DNA from: an uncultured bacterium | GTDB lineage: Bacteria > Cyanobacteriota > Vampirovibrionia > Gastranaerophilales > Gastranaerophilaceae | Direction: 5' to 3' | Assembly (NCBI GenBank): GCA_949292185.1 | Contig: CASEYP010000014.1 | Coordinates: 1 to 45,149 of the forward strand | Length of the DNA: 45,149 nucleotides | Shown: piece by piece, positions 8,761 to 17,419 of the stretch | Layout: every line of letters begins with the position of its first letter | How positions within the stretch are numbered: position 1 is the first letter of the stretch | Program-made: the position numbers and the translations under genes | Notes under the pieces: generated by a model | What the model was told of the DNA's origin: nothing | The model's input: only the letters and a program-made list of their open reading frames with translations | The model's database searches: none

Positions 8761-11593
8761 TTTTTTCTAAACCTTCAAGGAAATCTTTATTTGCATCTAA
8801 TGAAGCTTTTGTTGCTACTATAGAATATACAGGTTTTTCTTTGAAGATATATCTTGCCGTATTATATATATCATCTGCTGTAATTTGATCTATCATTTCA
8901 AACTTACGATTTATATAATCAACACCATATAATGAATTATCTCCAGCAGAGATTCCAGCAGTTTTACCTATATTTGTCTCTAAATCTGATAGAATATAAG
9001 ATTTTAATGTTTTCTTTGCATTTTCTAACTCTTCTGGGGTAACTTTCTCTGTAGTAATTTTTTGAATATTTTCATTAAATCCGGTTATAGCCTTTTGGAT
9101 ATTATCATAAGTCATTTTACCGGTTTCTTGATTTTCGGTAGTCGTTCCAATATGTAATACCATTACTCCTATATCATCAGCATAATCACAATCTGATGCT
9201 ACAGAATAAGCCAAGTGACGAGTTTCTCTAAGATCTTTAAATAATCTTGAAGATGGAGAGCCTCCTAAGATTTCATTTAACAAATCTACGCAAACTTTAT
9301 CTTTTAAGTTGCCTGTTTGTTTGAATTTGAAACCTTCCAGTATTTTGGCTTCATTTTTATTGCTTACATCTGTATAAACCTGAGGTTTATCTATAGGGGT
9401 ATATATTTTAGATAAACTTACATCCCTTGGTTGGACTTTTTGATATTCGCCAAGAGAATTAAATATTTCTTGCTTTAACTCAGGATGTTTTGAAAATGGA
9501 GCAGATACAACAACCTGACCTTGCCCTTTTGTAAAAATGTCATTATAAAAAGATTTTACATCATCTAAAGTTATTGAATCTAAACTTGCTAATTTTTCTT
9601 GAGGTGTAAACTCCATCGGAGTGCCCTTATATATAGCCTTATTATACTTATCATATGGAGATGGTTCACGATTTGAATACTCATCACGAAGTAATTCTAT
9701 TGCTTTGTCAAAACTTTCTTGAGTTAGATTTTGATTCTTAATTATATCATTTATTATATTTAATGATTCTTTTGCATTATCTGCAGTAAAATCGGCATTT
9801 AAACCCATACCATATTGAGTTATACTAAGATACGGATCAAGTGCTAATTTATCAGTTTGTTTAGACAACTCCTCTATTGAATATGTTTTAGTTCCACAAT
9901 TTGATAACATATTTGATAATACACTTGATACGGCAGCTTTTTTAGGAGTCCAATTCTTCTCTTCTAATATGAAATTGTAATATACATTATCAGTATTTAT
10001 ATCATTCAAAATAACTTCAAAATTGTTATGCATTTTATATTTTTCAATCTTATTTACATCTATAGGTGTTTTTTTATTTGCACCTGTAAATGAAACACTT
10101 GACATCAATTTATAATCTTTTTCAATAGAATCTTTAGTTGCATTCTTAGGATGAACAACTGTTAATGCTGCTTTATTTAAATCCAAATACTTTTTAGCTG
10201 CATTTGATATATCTTCTGCTGTAAGACTATCAACAAGAGTATTAAAATCTTTAATACTACTTATATTATCATTTAACATTGCAGATCCAATGATAAAATT
10301 TAAAGAACCAGAACTTTCATAACATTCATTTCTATTTTTTTTCATTCGATTTTTTATTGCAGTTAATTCTTCTTCTGTTGGTGGATTGTTTGCTAAATCT
10401 GCAACTTTAGAATATATATCTTTCAATAACAATTCAACCTTCTCATCAGGAACTTTTGAAGTTACCATAATCAATGATTTTTCCTCAGGTCTTGAACCTA
10501 ATCGTTCTGGTGAGATATCTACATAAGTACCATATTCACGCTCGATATTTGCTATTCTTGAATTGTCTAAACCTGCAAATAAATAGCTCAATGCCTGCAT
10601 AGAAATTTTATCCTTTGTATTGTTGTTTTCAGGACCTGCAAATCCTAAAAAGATTGAAGCTTCACCTTGTGATTTTGAGGATATAAAATCTTCCCTTACG
10701 GCATTTTGAATTGGTACCATTTTTTCAAATTTGCGTTCTGTTGTTGGATTGTTTTTAGCATTAAAATACTTTGAAACAATTTTCATAGTTTTATCAGGAT
10801 CAACATCTCCTGTAATTACAGTTATCATATTTGCAGGGTAATAATTACTCTTGAAATAATTTACAACATCATCTCTTGTTAAAGAATCTATATTATCTGT
10901 TGTTCCTGCAACTAAATCAATAGATGCTGACTTTATACCAAATAAATTCTTGATTGTTCTTGAATAACCCAATGATGAATCTTCTGACATATACATATTT
11001 ATCTCAGAATCAACAATTTTCTTTTCTTTATCCAATTTATCTGCTAAAAATTTAGGCTGCTGAACTTGAGCGGCTTGAAGTTTTATTGTATTTTCTAAAT
11101 CTCCGTCTTCTAATAAATTTGATGAAATAAAATAGTCAGTAACTGAAAATGAGGTAGAAGCATTAGTTTCTGCACCCATCTTATTAACTTCATCAAAGAA
11201 AACTTTATCGCCTAATGATTCAGATCCATTAAATAAATTGTGTTCAATATAATGACTTATTCCACGCAAATTATCAGGCTCATTAAATGATCCCGTATTA
11301 ACATACGTCTTTACAACAGTAGAACCTTCCTTTGGCACAATAACAACCTTTTGTCCATTTGCCAATTTATAACACTTTGCCGTTAAATTATTGTCTATTT
11401 TTATATCTTCAATGTGATTATAAGCAATTGGAACATTAACGCTATAATCAGGTGCTACATTCGGTAAAGTTACTCTACCCTTTCCATCTTGCTTCACTTG
11501 ATTATCATCGTTATTTACTGCCGTAAATGATTGACTTGATAAAGGCATAGCCTTTCTTGCATTTTCTGTATAATAATTTGGAATAATCTTCAT
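8729..11593 (-). CDS. Double-length M16 (pitrilysin/insulinase-like) zinc peptidase
   Basis: A 954-residue protein with two M16 halves. The N-terminal half has the inverted zinc motif H114-Y-I-E117-H118 and a downstream Glu in EKKIVDSEI (E197), the expected third ligand. The second half (from about residue 510) has the M16 fold pattern, including LNEILGGSPSSRLFKDLRE, but no HxxEH, as usual for the structural half. M16 enzymes degrade peptides in a closed chamber. No signal peptide is seen. The first 30 residues are polar and contain SFTAV, similar to a motif in other proteins here. It overlaps murG on the opposite strand by 32 bases. A TATAAT lies at 11617-11622. Confidence 0.9.
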   Translation of the reverse strand: MKIIPNYYTENARKAMPLSSQSFTAVNNDDNQVKQDGKGRVTLPNVAPDYSVNVPIAYNHIEDIKIDNNLTAKCYKLANGQKVVIVPKEGSTVVKTYVNTGSFNEPDNLRGISHYIEHNLFNGSESLGDKVFFDEVNKMGAETNASTSFSVTDYFISSNLLEDGDLENTIKLQAAQVQQPKFLADKLDKEKKIVDSEINMYMSEDSSLGYSRTIKNLFGIKSASIDLVAGTTDNIDSLTRDDVVNYFKSNYYPANMITVITGDVDPDKTMKIVSKYFNAKNNPTTERKFEKMVPIQNAVREDFISSKSQGEASIFLGFAGPENNNTKDKISMQALSYLFAGLDNSRIANIEREYGTYVDISPERLGSRPEEKSLIMVTSKVPDEKVELLLKDIYSKVADLANNPPTEEELTAIKNRMKKNRNECYESSGSLNFIIGSAMLNDNISSIKDFNTLVDSLTAEDISNAAKKYLDLNKAALTVVHPKNATKDSIEKDYKLMSSVSFTGANKKTPIDVNKIEKYKMHNNFEVILNDINTDNVYYNFILEEKNWTPKKAAVSSVLSNMLSNCGTKTYSIEELSKQTDKLALDPYLSITQYGMGLNADFTADNAKESLNIINDIIKNQNLTQESFDKAIELLRDEYSNREPSPYDKYNKAIYKGTPMEFTPQEKLASLDSITLDDVKSFYNDIFTKGQGQVVVSAPFSKHPELKQEIFNSLGEYQKVQPRDVSLSKIYTPIDKPQVYTDVSNKNEAKILEGFKFKQTGNLKDKVCVDLLNEILGGSPSSRLFKDLRETRHLAYSVASDCDYADDIGVMVLHIGTTTENQETGKMTYDNIQKAITGFNENIQKITTEKVTPEELENAKKTLKSYILSDLETNIGKTAGISAGDNSLYGVDYINRKFEMIDQITADDIYNTARYIFKEKPVYSIVATKASLDANKDFLEGLEKTNQNNNSQVA

Positions 11594-11666
11594 ATAATTC
11601 TACCTATTACCTATATATTATAGAAAACACACAAATTTTAAATTTTGCCTTTTCGTTTAAGAAATA

Positions 11667-12950
11667 TTAACTACGGAAAATTGTCTGCTCTCTATCAGGT
11701 CCCACTGAAACTATAGATATTGGAGTTTCTAAGATTTTTTCTAAGCTTTCTAAATAGCTACGACAATTTTGTGGCAAATCCTCGTACTTTCTTATGCCTG
11801 AAATATCTTCTCCCCAACCCTTAAATGTTTCATATACAGGTTCTAGATATTTGTGAATATAAACATCTGTTGGATAAGATTTATAAATTTTACCGTTTCT
11901 TGTATCTTTATAAGCTGTACAAACTTTAATTTCATCAAAAGTATCAAATACATCAATTTTAGTTAATGCAATAGATGTTAAACCGCCTACAAGACAAGAA
12001 TATTTCATTGTTACAGCGTCAAACCAACCGCAACGTCTTGGTCTTCCTGTTGTAACACCAAATTCATGTCCGATATCTTGAATTTTCTTACCAACTTCAT
12101 CTGTAAGTTCAGTTACAAAAGGACCTTCTCCAACTCTTGTGCAATATGCCTTTGATACACCTATTACTTCATCAATTACGGTTGGACCATAACCAGAACC
12201 AGTTGATGCTCCACCACCTATCGGGTTTGAACTTGTTACAAACGGATATGTACCAAAATCAACATCAAGCATTACGCCTTGAGCACCTTCAAATAAAATA
12301 GTCTTACCTTCTTTTTTGAATTTTTGAAGCATTTCTTGCCAATCAAAACATACATAAGGTCTAAATATTTCTGCATATTTTTTGCATAATGCTAAAACTT
12401 CATCTTTTGTATATGTTTTTAAACCGTAAACTTCTTTTAATTGTTTATTTTTTATAGGTAATATAACATCTAACTTTTCTTCTAAAGCCTCAGGTGAATA
12501 TAAATCCTCAATTTTTAAACCAATTCTTTGCATTTTATCGGTATAAGTTGGTCCGATACCTTTTTTAGTTGTCCCAATTTTACCTTTTGATGCATTATCT
12601 TCAGAATAACCGTCAACTTCAGTATGCCAAGGCATAGTTATTGAAGCTAATGGGCTAATTTTCAGGCCTGAAACATCAATATTTTCAGCCTTTAAACCAT
12701 TCAATTCCTTTTCAAAATATTCAGGTAAAATTACTGTTCCATTACCAATCAAACAAGTTTTACCTTTATATAAAATACCTGATGGGATTAAATGAAATTT
12801 GAAAGTTTTATTATCAACAACTACAGTATGCCCAGCATTACAACCACCTTGGTATCTGATAATTAAATCAGCATTCTGTGCTAGTAAATCTGTAATTTTT
12901 GCCTTACCTTCATCGCCCCATTGAGCGCCTACAACTACTTTATTTGACAT
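11667..12950 (-). CDS. purA: Adenylosuccinate synthetase
   Basis: PurA converts IMP, GTP and Asp to adenylosuccinate, the first committed step to AMP. The 427-residue protein has the GTP loop region WGDEGKAKITDLL (from residue 11), GGCNAGHT, the IMP block IGTTKKGIGPTYTDK, and the C-terminal TTGRPRRCGWFDAV and LTKIDVFD blocks. The usual GDEGKGK reads GDEGKAK, a Gly-to-Ala change. The start at 12950 has a GGGGAT ribosome site and matches the family N-terminus; a reading from 13025 would add 25 atypical residues. It follows etfA by 78 bases. Confidence 0.95.
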   Translation of the reverse strand: MSNKVVVGAQWGDEGKAKITDLLAQNADLIIRYQGGCNAGHTVVVDNKTFKFHLIPSGILYKGKTCLIGNGTVILPEYFEKELNGLKAENIDVSGLKISPLASITMPWHTEVDGYSEDNASKGKIGTTKKGIGPTYTDKMQRIGLKIEDLYSPEALEEKLDVILPIKNKQLKEVYGLKTYTKDEVLALCKKYAEIFRPYVCFDWQEMLQKFKKEGKTILFEGAQGVMLDVDFGTYPFVTSSNPIGGGASTGSGYGPTVIDEVIGVSKAYCTRVGEGPFVTELTDEVGKKIQDIGHEFGVTTGRPRRCGWFDAVTMKYSCLVGGLTSIALTKIDVFDTFDEIKVCTAYKDTRNGKIYKSYPTDVYIHKYLEPVYETFKGWGEDISGIRKYEDLPQNCRSYLESLEKILETPISIVSVGPDREQTIFRS

Positions 12951-13028
12951 TTTTATATCCCCTTTTATTAAGTTTTCCGCATCTATTATTTTAGCATAAA
13001 AAGGGTCAAATAAAAAATTATTCAAATA

Positions 13029-14024
13029 TTATTTTTTGATAAAATGTGGCAAAATTTCAAAAACATCACCTACAATACCGCAATCTGCAATTTCAAAAAT
13101 TGGCGCATTTTCATCACTATTTATCGCAATAATATAATCAGAACCTTCCATCCCAACAGTATGCTGAATTGCACCAGATACCCCACATGCAATATAAACT
13201 TTTGGATGTACAGTTTTTCCAGTCTGACCAACTTGAATACAAGAAGGTGCTAAGCCCATTTCTACAGCCCCTCTTGTTGCTCCAACTGTTGCTCCGATTG
13301 AATTTGCAAAGCGTCTTAATAGTTCAAAACCCTGCTCATTTTTTAAACCTTTTCCACCTGTTACTATAACTTCAGCGGAATCTAAATCATTGATTACAGA
13401 ATCTACAGTTTTCTTAAATTCAAGAAGTTCAACATGCTTTTTCATTCCCTCAATATTCACCGGACAAGAAATAAATTCTGTTTCATAAAAATTACCACTC
13501 TGATCTATTTTAAAAACATTAGGTCTAACTGTTGCCATCTGCGGATAAGTCTTACATAAAATTGTTGCCATTAACTGTCCGCCAAAGGTTGGTCTTGTTG
13601 CAGCAAGTTGCCCTTTTTCATTTATATCAAGACCTGTACAATCAGCAGTTAACCCTGTATGCAACGCGCTGGAAACTCTTGGAGCTAAATCTCGGCCCTG
13701 ATTTGTTGCTCCAATCAATAAAATTTCAGGTTTTATTACTCCGACCAAATCCACCATTAATTTTGAATAATATTCTGTTGAATAATCCTTTAATCTTTCA
13801 TCTTCAAAATAATAAACCTTATTGACACCTTTATTTTTAAAAGATTCTTTATATTCATCAATTAAACCGGGAGTTGTAAATATTACCGCACAAACATCTA
13901 CCCCGCCTAATTTTTTTGCTAATTCCTTAGCCTTATCAAGCAACTCGTAAAATACAGTATGAATATATTTTTCTCTGGTTAATTGTGCATATATTAAAAT
14001 TCCGGAATTTTCTGCATTAGGCAT
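13029..14024 (-). CDS. etfA: Electron transfer flavoprotein, alpha subunit
   Basis: EtfA forms a heterodimer with EtfB and binds FAD. The 331-residue protein has the N-terminal ETF domain (about 1-190) and the C-terminal FAD-binding domain with VIVTGGKGLKNEQGF, GATRGAVEMGLAP, VGQTGKTVHPKVYIACG and SGAIQHTVGM. The last blocks are the standard FAD contacts of the family. Its start overlaps etfB by 8 bases. No acyl-CoA dehydrogenase or ETF-quinone reductase is nearby, so the electron partner is unknown; the NfnA-like protein upstream is a candidate. Confidence 0.95.
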   Translation of the reverse strand: MPNAENSGILIYAQLTREKYIHTVFYELLDKAKELAKKLGGVDVCAVIFTTPGLIDEYKESFKNKGVNKVYYFEDERLKDYSTEYYSKLMVDLVGVIKPEILLIGATNQGRDLAPRVSSALHTGLTADCTGLDINEKGQLAATRPTFGGQLMATILCKTYPQMATVRPNVFKIDQSGNFYETEFISCPVNIEGMKKHVELLEFKKTVDSVINDLDSAEVIVTGGKGLKNEQGFELLRRFANSIGATVGATRGAVEMGLAPSCIQVGQTGKTVHPKVYIACGVSGAIQHTVGMEGSDYIIAINSDENAPIFEIADCGIVGDVFEILPHFIKK

Positions 14025-14814
14025 CTTTCAAAACTCCTAAAGTTTCTAATTTTTCTTTTAATAATTTTACACTATCATCTGTACTCAAATTAAACTTTTC
14101 AGCATTATGATGTGATACATTTCTAAAAGCCTTACTTACATATGTCGGAGAGCCTTTTATCCCGGTTTTTTCAGGAGTTAAGGCAAGATCTGAAATACAA
14201 CATTTTTTTATTTCTTTTTTAGCTGCATTCATAACCCCACCAATTGTTGCTCTATGTGGCTCAATATCCTTTTGCAAAACACAAACCAATGCCGGCAATG
14301 TAACCTTTACCCTCTCTAACCCATCTTCAACTTCACGAGTTAAATATAATTCATTACCTTTTAATTCTTCAAAAGTTTTAACATAAGTAACTTGTGGGAT
14401 ATCAAGAAAATTTGCGATATTAGGACCGGTTTGTGCGGTATCACCATCTACTGCAAATTGACCACATATAATCAAGTCAAAATCAGGCAATTCTGTTCGA
14501 ATTGCTCTTGAAATAGTTAAACCTGTAGCATAAGTATCTGAGCCTGAAAACTTTTTATCAGATATCAAAACTGCGTCATCACAACCTAAAGCTAAAACTT
14601 TGCGCAACATATTTTCTGCCTGCAATGGACCCATTGTGAAGACAGTAATATGAACATTACTTATTTCAGATTTTATATCCAAAGCCAATTCCGTAGCATA
14701 GACATCATAAGGATTAATAATACTTTCAACACCTTCTCTTTGAATAGTATTATTCTCAGTCCATCTGATATCTGTAGTATCAGGAACTTGCTTTATACAC
14801 AATGCTATTTTCAT
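14017..14814 (-). CDS. etfB: Electron transfer flavoprotein, beta subunit
   Basis: The 265-residue EtfB starts MKIALCIKQVPDTTDIRW and contains NPYDVYATELAL, VFTMGPLQAENMLRKVLALG and CGQFAVDGDTAQTGPNIA. These match the ETF-beta family, including the DGDTAQTGP loop that binds AMP in classical ETF or a second FAD in bifurcating ETF. The anaerobe-like context favours the bifurcating type, but this cannot be decided from motifs alone. It is the third gene of the operon, 19 bases after the 4-Cys mini-protein. Confidence 0.95.
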   Translation of the reverse strand: MKIALCIKQVPDTTDIRWTENNTIQREGVESIINPYDVYATELALDIKSEISNVHITVFTMGPLQAENMLRKVLALGCDDAVLISDKKFSGSDTYATGLTISRAIRTELPDFDLIICGQFAVDGDTAQTGPNIANFLDIPQVTYVKTFEELKGNELYLTREVEDGLERVKVTLPALVCVLQKDIEPHRATIGGVMNAAKKEIKKCCISDLALTPEKTGIKGSPTYVSKAFRNVSHHNAEKFNLSTDDSVKLLKEKLETLGVLKDA

Positions 14815-14833
14815 AACAGATTACTATTAGTTG

Positions 14834-15025
14834 TTATTGATGCTGCTGTTGTTGTCTTGCTTTTTGTTTTTGATTAGCTTCTAACAAAGCATTATATGCT
14901 AATAAATACATAGCACATTTTTGAACACTAGGAACATACCAAGCACATTTTACTTGGCTACATACCATATCGATACCTGAACCTATACTAACCAAAGGAC
15001 ATACCGGAATATCATTTTTACCCAT
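14834..15025 (-). CDS. Four-cysteine mini-protein in the ETF operon
   Basis: A 63-residue protein, not assigned to a named family. Four cysteines lie at 9, 22, 27 and 37 in the pattern C-x12-C-x4-C-x9-C (VCPLVS, MVCSQVKCAWY, KCAMYLL), followed by an Ala/Leu helix and a Gln/Lys-rich tail. The spacing could bind a metal or Fe-S centre, but this is inference. It sits 13 bases after the NfnA-like gene and 19 before etfB, with an AGGAGA-like ribosome site, so it is almost certainly translated with the electron-transfer genes. A small redox or assembly partner is possible. Confidence 0.75.
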   Translation of the reverse strand: MGKNDIPVCPLVSIGSGIDMVCSQVKCAWYVPSVQKCAMYLLAYNALLEANQKQKARQQQQHQ

Positions 15026-15038
15026 GTTAAACTTTCTC

Positions 15039-15881
15039 CTATACTTTTTGTGCTTGTTTTAGCAAATTACAATTTTCACTTCGTTTACGTTCTTGATCTT
15101 TATAAATTCTAGTTCTATTAATTACTTCATCAAAATCAATTTTGTGAGCATCAAAATCTGGTCCATCAACACAAGCAAACTTAGTTTCACCACCAACAGT
15201 AACACGACATGCTCCGCACATGCCAGTACCATCAACCATAATTGGGTTCATACTTGCTTCTGTATAAATACCTTTATCTCTTGTTAAATCTGCAACAGCT
15301 CTCATCATTGGCATTGGACCAACTGCTATTACATAATCAACTTTTTCTCTATCAATAATATCTTTCAATACTGTTGTACCGAAACCTTTTATACCATAAG
15401 AACCATCATCTGTTGTTAAATATAGTTCAGTACAAGCTTCTTTCATTTTATCTTCCCAGAATAATAAGTCTTTTGTTCTTGCACCTGCAATCATATAAAC
15501 CTTATTACCTGCTTCTTTTAAAGCTTTTGATATTAAATAACATGGAGCTGCACCATAACCACCGGCTACACAAACTGCTGTTCCATATTTTTCAATATGA
15601 GTTGGTTTTCCCAATGGTCCTACTAAGTCAACTAATTCATCTCCAACTTCTAATGTCGCAAGTTTTTTAGTTGAATAACCAACTGCCATGAATACTAAAG
15701 TCAATAAACCTTTTTCTTTATCCACATCAGCTATTGTTAATGGAACTCTTTCTCCATCTTCTTCTACTCTGAATATAATAAATTGTCCTGCTTTTGCATT
15801 TCTTACTACATAAGGTGCTTCGATTGTTATTTCATATTGATTAGGACAAATTTCCTTTTTTGATAAAATTTTATATCCCAT
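15039..15881 (-). CDS. NfnA/SudB-like ferredoxin-NAD(P) reductase subunit ([2Fe-2S], FAD)
   Basis: A 280-residue member of the dihydroorotate dehydrogenase B electron-transfer / NfnA family. It has the FAD motif ERVPLTI at 44-50, a nucleotide-binding GGYGAAP at 107-113, VGPMPMM near 188-194, and the C-terminal [2Fe-2S] site with D217, C222, C225 and C237. This Asp-plus-three-Cys arrangement is known for NfnA. NfnA normally pairs with a large NfnB subunit, which is absent from the window; instead a 4-Cys protein and EtfBA follow. The start at 15881 has an AGGAGA site; a longer reading from 15971 is not family-like. Confidence 0.9.
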   Translation of the reverse strand: MGYKILSKKEICPNQYEITIEAPYVVRNAKAGQFIIFRVEEDGERVPLTIADVDKEKGLLTLVFMAVGYSTKKLATLEVGDELVDLVGPLGKPTHIEKYGTAVCVAGGYGAAPCYLISKALKEAGNKVYMIAGARTKDLLFWEDKMKEACTELYLTTDDGSYGIKGFGTTVLKDIIDREKVDYVIAVGPMPMMRAVADLTRDKGIYTEASMNPIMVDGTGMCGACRVTVGGETKFACVDGPDFDAHKIDFDEVINRTRIYKDQERKRSENCNLLKQAQKV

Positions 15882-15912
15882 TGGGTCTCTCCTTTTAATA
15901 CGTCTTAACAGA

Positions 15913-15918
15913 ATTATA
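15913..15918 (-). promoter_or_regulatory. -10 box of the NfnA-like/ETF operon
   Basis: A consensus TATAAT on the minus strand lies about 32 bases before the NfnA-like start codon, in the 86-base gap after the MurF-like gene. The -35 match is poor, so the call rests on the -10 and its position. Confidence 0.45.
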
Positions 15919-15967
15919 CAACAAATAGCAAAAATTTGCATAATGTGTGACAATCTATTAATATATA

Positions 15968-17419
15968 TCACTTAAGTATGCGTCTTAAAACATCCTTAAC
16001 ATCACCGTAGCCTATCGTACCATCTTTTCTTTGACCTTTTAATAATGTTGCTTGAGGGAAATTCATCGTATTTATTAAATATGATACAAATTTATCATTT
16101 TCATTTATAGTAGTTGGTTTTTCAAAATACATAGTTTTGATATTTGAATGACTTTTTACATATTCATAGATAGATGTTATTTCAGAACCTACACAAACCA
16201 ATTCCTCTATAGGTAAAGTAGAAATATATTTTGCTATTTTTAAATATGTTTGTTGTTCATACACGCCTAATGCTTTTATTCTTGTTATAACCAGTCGTTT
16301 ATATGGCGCATCTTTATACAATTCCAGAAAACTTTTTATATTCGCGATCAATGTATCATAACTTGGATTATTTGGACAATCAGTTATTAATATTGCATCA
16401 TTTTTAAATTTATCTACTACCCAACGATTTCCAACAGGTTCATACGCCAACAGACCACTTCTAATATCATCTGTACTAAACCCTAAAGCCATAGCTGCTT
16501 CTATAACCTTTATTGCATTATTAATTTGATGAAGTCCTGTTACAGGAATAAAATATTTTTCATCATCATAGATAAATTCAGAACCTTCTTTATCTGACTT
16601 TATCAATGTATAATCACCATCATCTATATAAACTTTTTTACATATATAATCTTTGGTTGCTTCTCTTAATAGATTATCGCCATTTATTATTGCTGCAGTA
16701 TCTTCACTCATCGCAGTAAGAAGTGTACTTTTTTCATTTGCCAAATTTTTTAAGGTTAAATATTCTCCCAAATTTTCATTTGATATTTTTGTAATAACAG
16801 CAATATCCGGCATTATAAGTTCAGAAAAATACTTTAAATATCCTCTGCCTTGCCCACTACATTCAAATAAAAAATAATCAATATTTGGCTCAACTTCCAA
16901 AAATTTATGAGCAATTCGAAATTTTACATTTGCTCCGGCTTCTCCTCGATATACACTATTATGCTGTTTTAAAATTCCATACAACATTTCTGTTGTTGAA
17001 GTTTTACCTATAGATCCGGTTATTGCTATATATTTTGTTTTCTTTGAAATCTTATTTATTCTGGTATAATTTGCCATATCACATACAGCCTTAACCGTAT
17101 CAGGAACCATTATCACCAAATCAATATTTGCTCTATTTCTATTTATCAAATCTATTAAACTATCATTTTCCAAAAAATGATTTTCATCAAACATAAAGGC
17201 CCTAACACCTGATTTTATATACCTTTCAAGAACCAAAAATGTATCTACAGGGGCGGCATTTATAACAAGATATATTGGTATAAAAATTGTATCGTCTAAA
17301 TTCGTTAATTGTTTTGACACAGCACACAATTCATATAACTTATTTTGATCAAATTTTGGATTCTGATAAAATATATATCCCGAAGTATTATCAAGAATTT
17401 CACTAACCGAATATTTCAT
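15968..17419 (-). CDS. MurF-like Mur ligase family protein (active-looking P-loop)
   Basis: A 483-residue Mur-ligase family protein that most resembles MurF. It has a MurF-like N-terminal region, the P-loop GSIGKTS at 135-141, LFECSGQGRG in place of the MurF VEMGMRGLG block, YEPVGNRW (MurF: YKPIEKRW) and DCPNNPSYDTL in the ligase domain (MurF: NDSYNANPESM). The central TNVGTAH block reads TKISNEN, so the usual His is lost. A true murF is present at 2.8 kb, so this is a divergent paralog with a different acceptor or donor. Amide-bond formation by ATP is inferred. It overlaps the preceding gene by 17 bases. Confidence 0.8.
   Translation of the reverse strand: MKYSVSEILDNTSGYIFYQNPKFDQNKLYELCAVSKQLTNLDDTIFIPIYLVINAAPVDTFLVLERYIKSGVRAFMFDENHFLENDSLIDLINRNRANIDLVIMVPDTVKAVCDMANYTRINKISKKTKYIAITGSIGKTSTTEMLYGILKQHNSVYRGEAGANVKFRIAHKFLEVEPNIDYFLFECSGQGRGYLKYFSELIMPDIAVITKISNENLGEYLTLKNLANEKSTLLTAMSEDTAAIINGDNLLREATKDYICKKVYIDDGDYTLIKSDKEGSEFIYDDEKYFIPVTGLHQINNAIKVIEAAMALGFSTDDIRSGLLAYEPVGNRWVVDKFKNDAILITDCPNNPSYDTLIANIKSFLELYKDAPYKRLVITRIKALGVYEQQTYLKIAKYISTLPIEELVCVGSEITSIYEYVKSHSNIKTMYFEKPTTINENDKFVSYLINTMNFPQATLLKGQRKDGTIGYGDVKDVLRRILK

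Noticed and set aside
13044-13825. Plus-strand frames inside etfA
   Set aside because: They lie antisense to strongly conserved etfA codons and have no ribosome sites or family features.
16653-16877. Plus-strand frame inside the MurF-like ligase gene
   Set aside because: Antisense shadow without a start signal, in the core of a conserved coding region.
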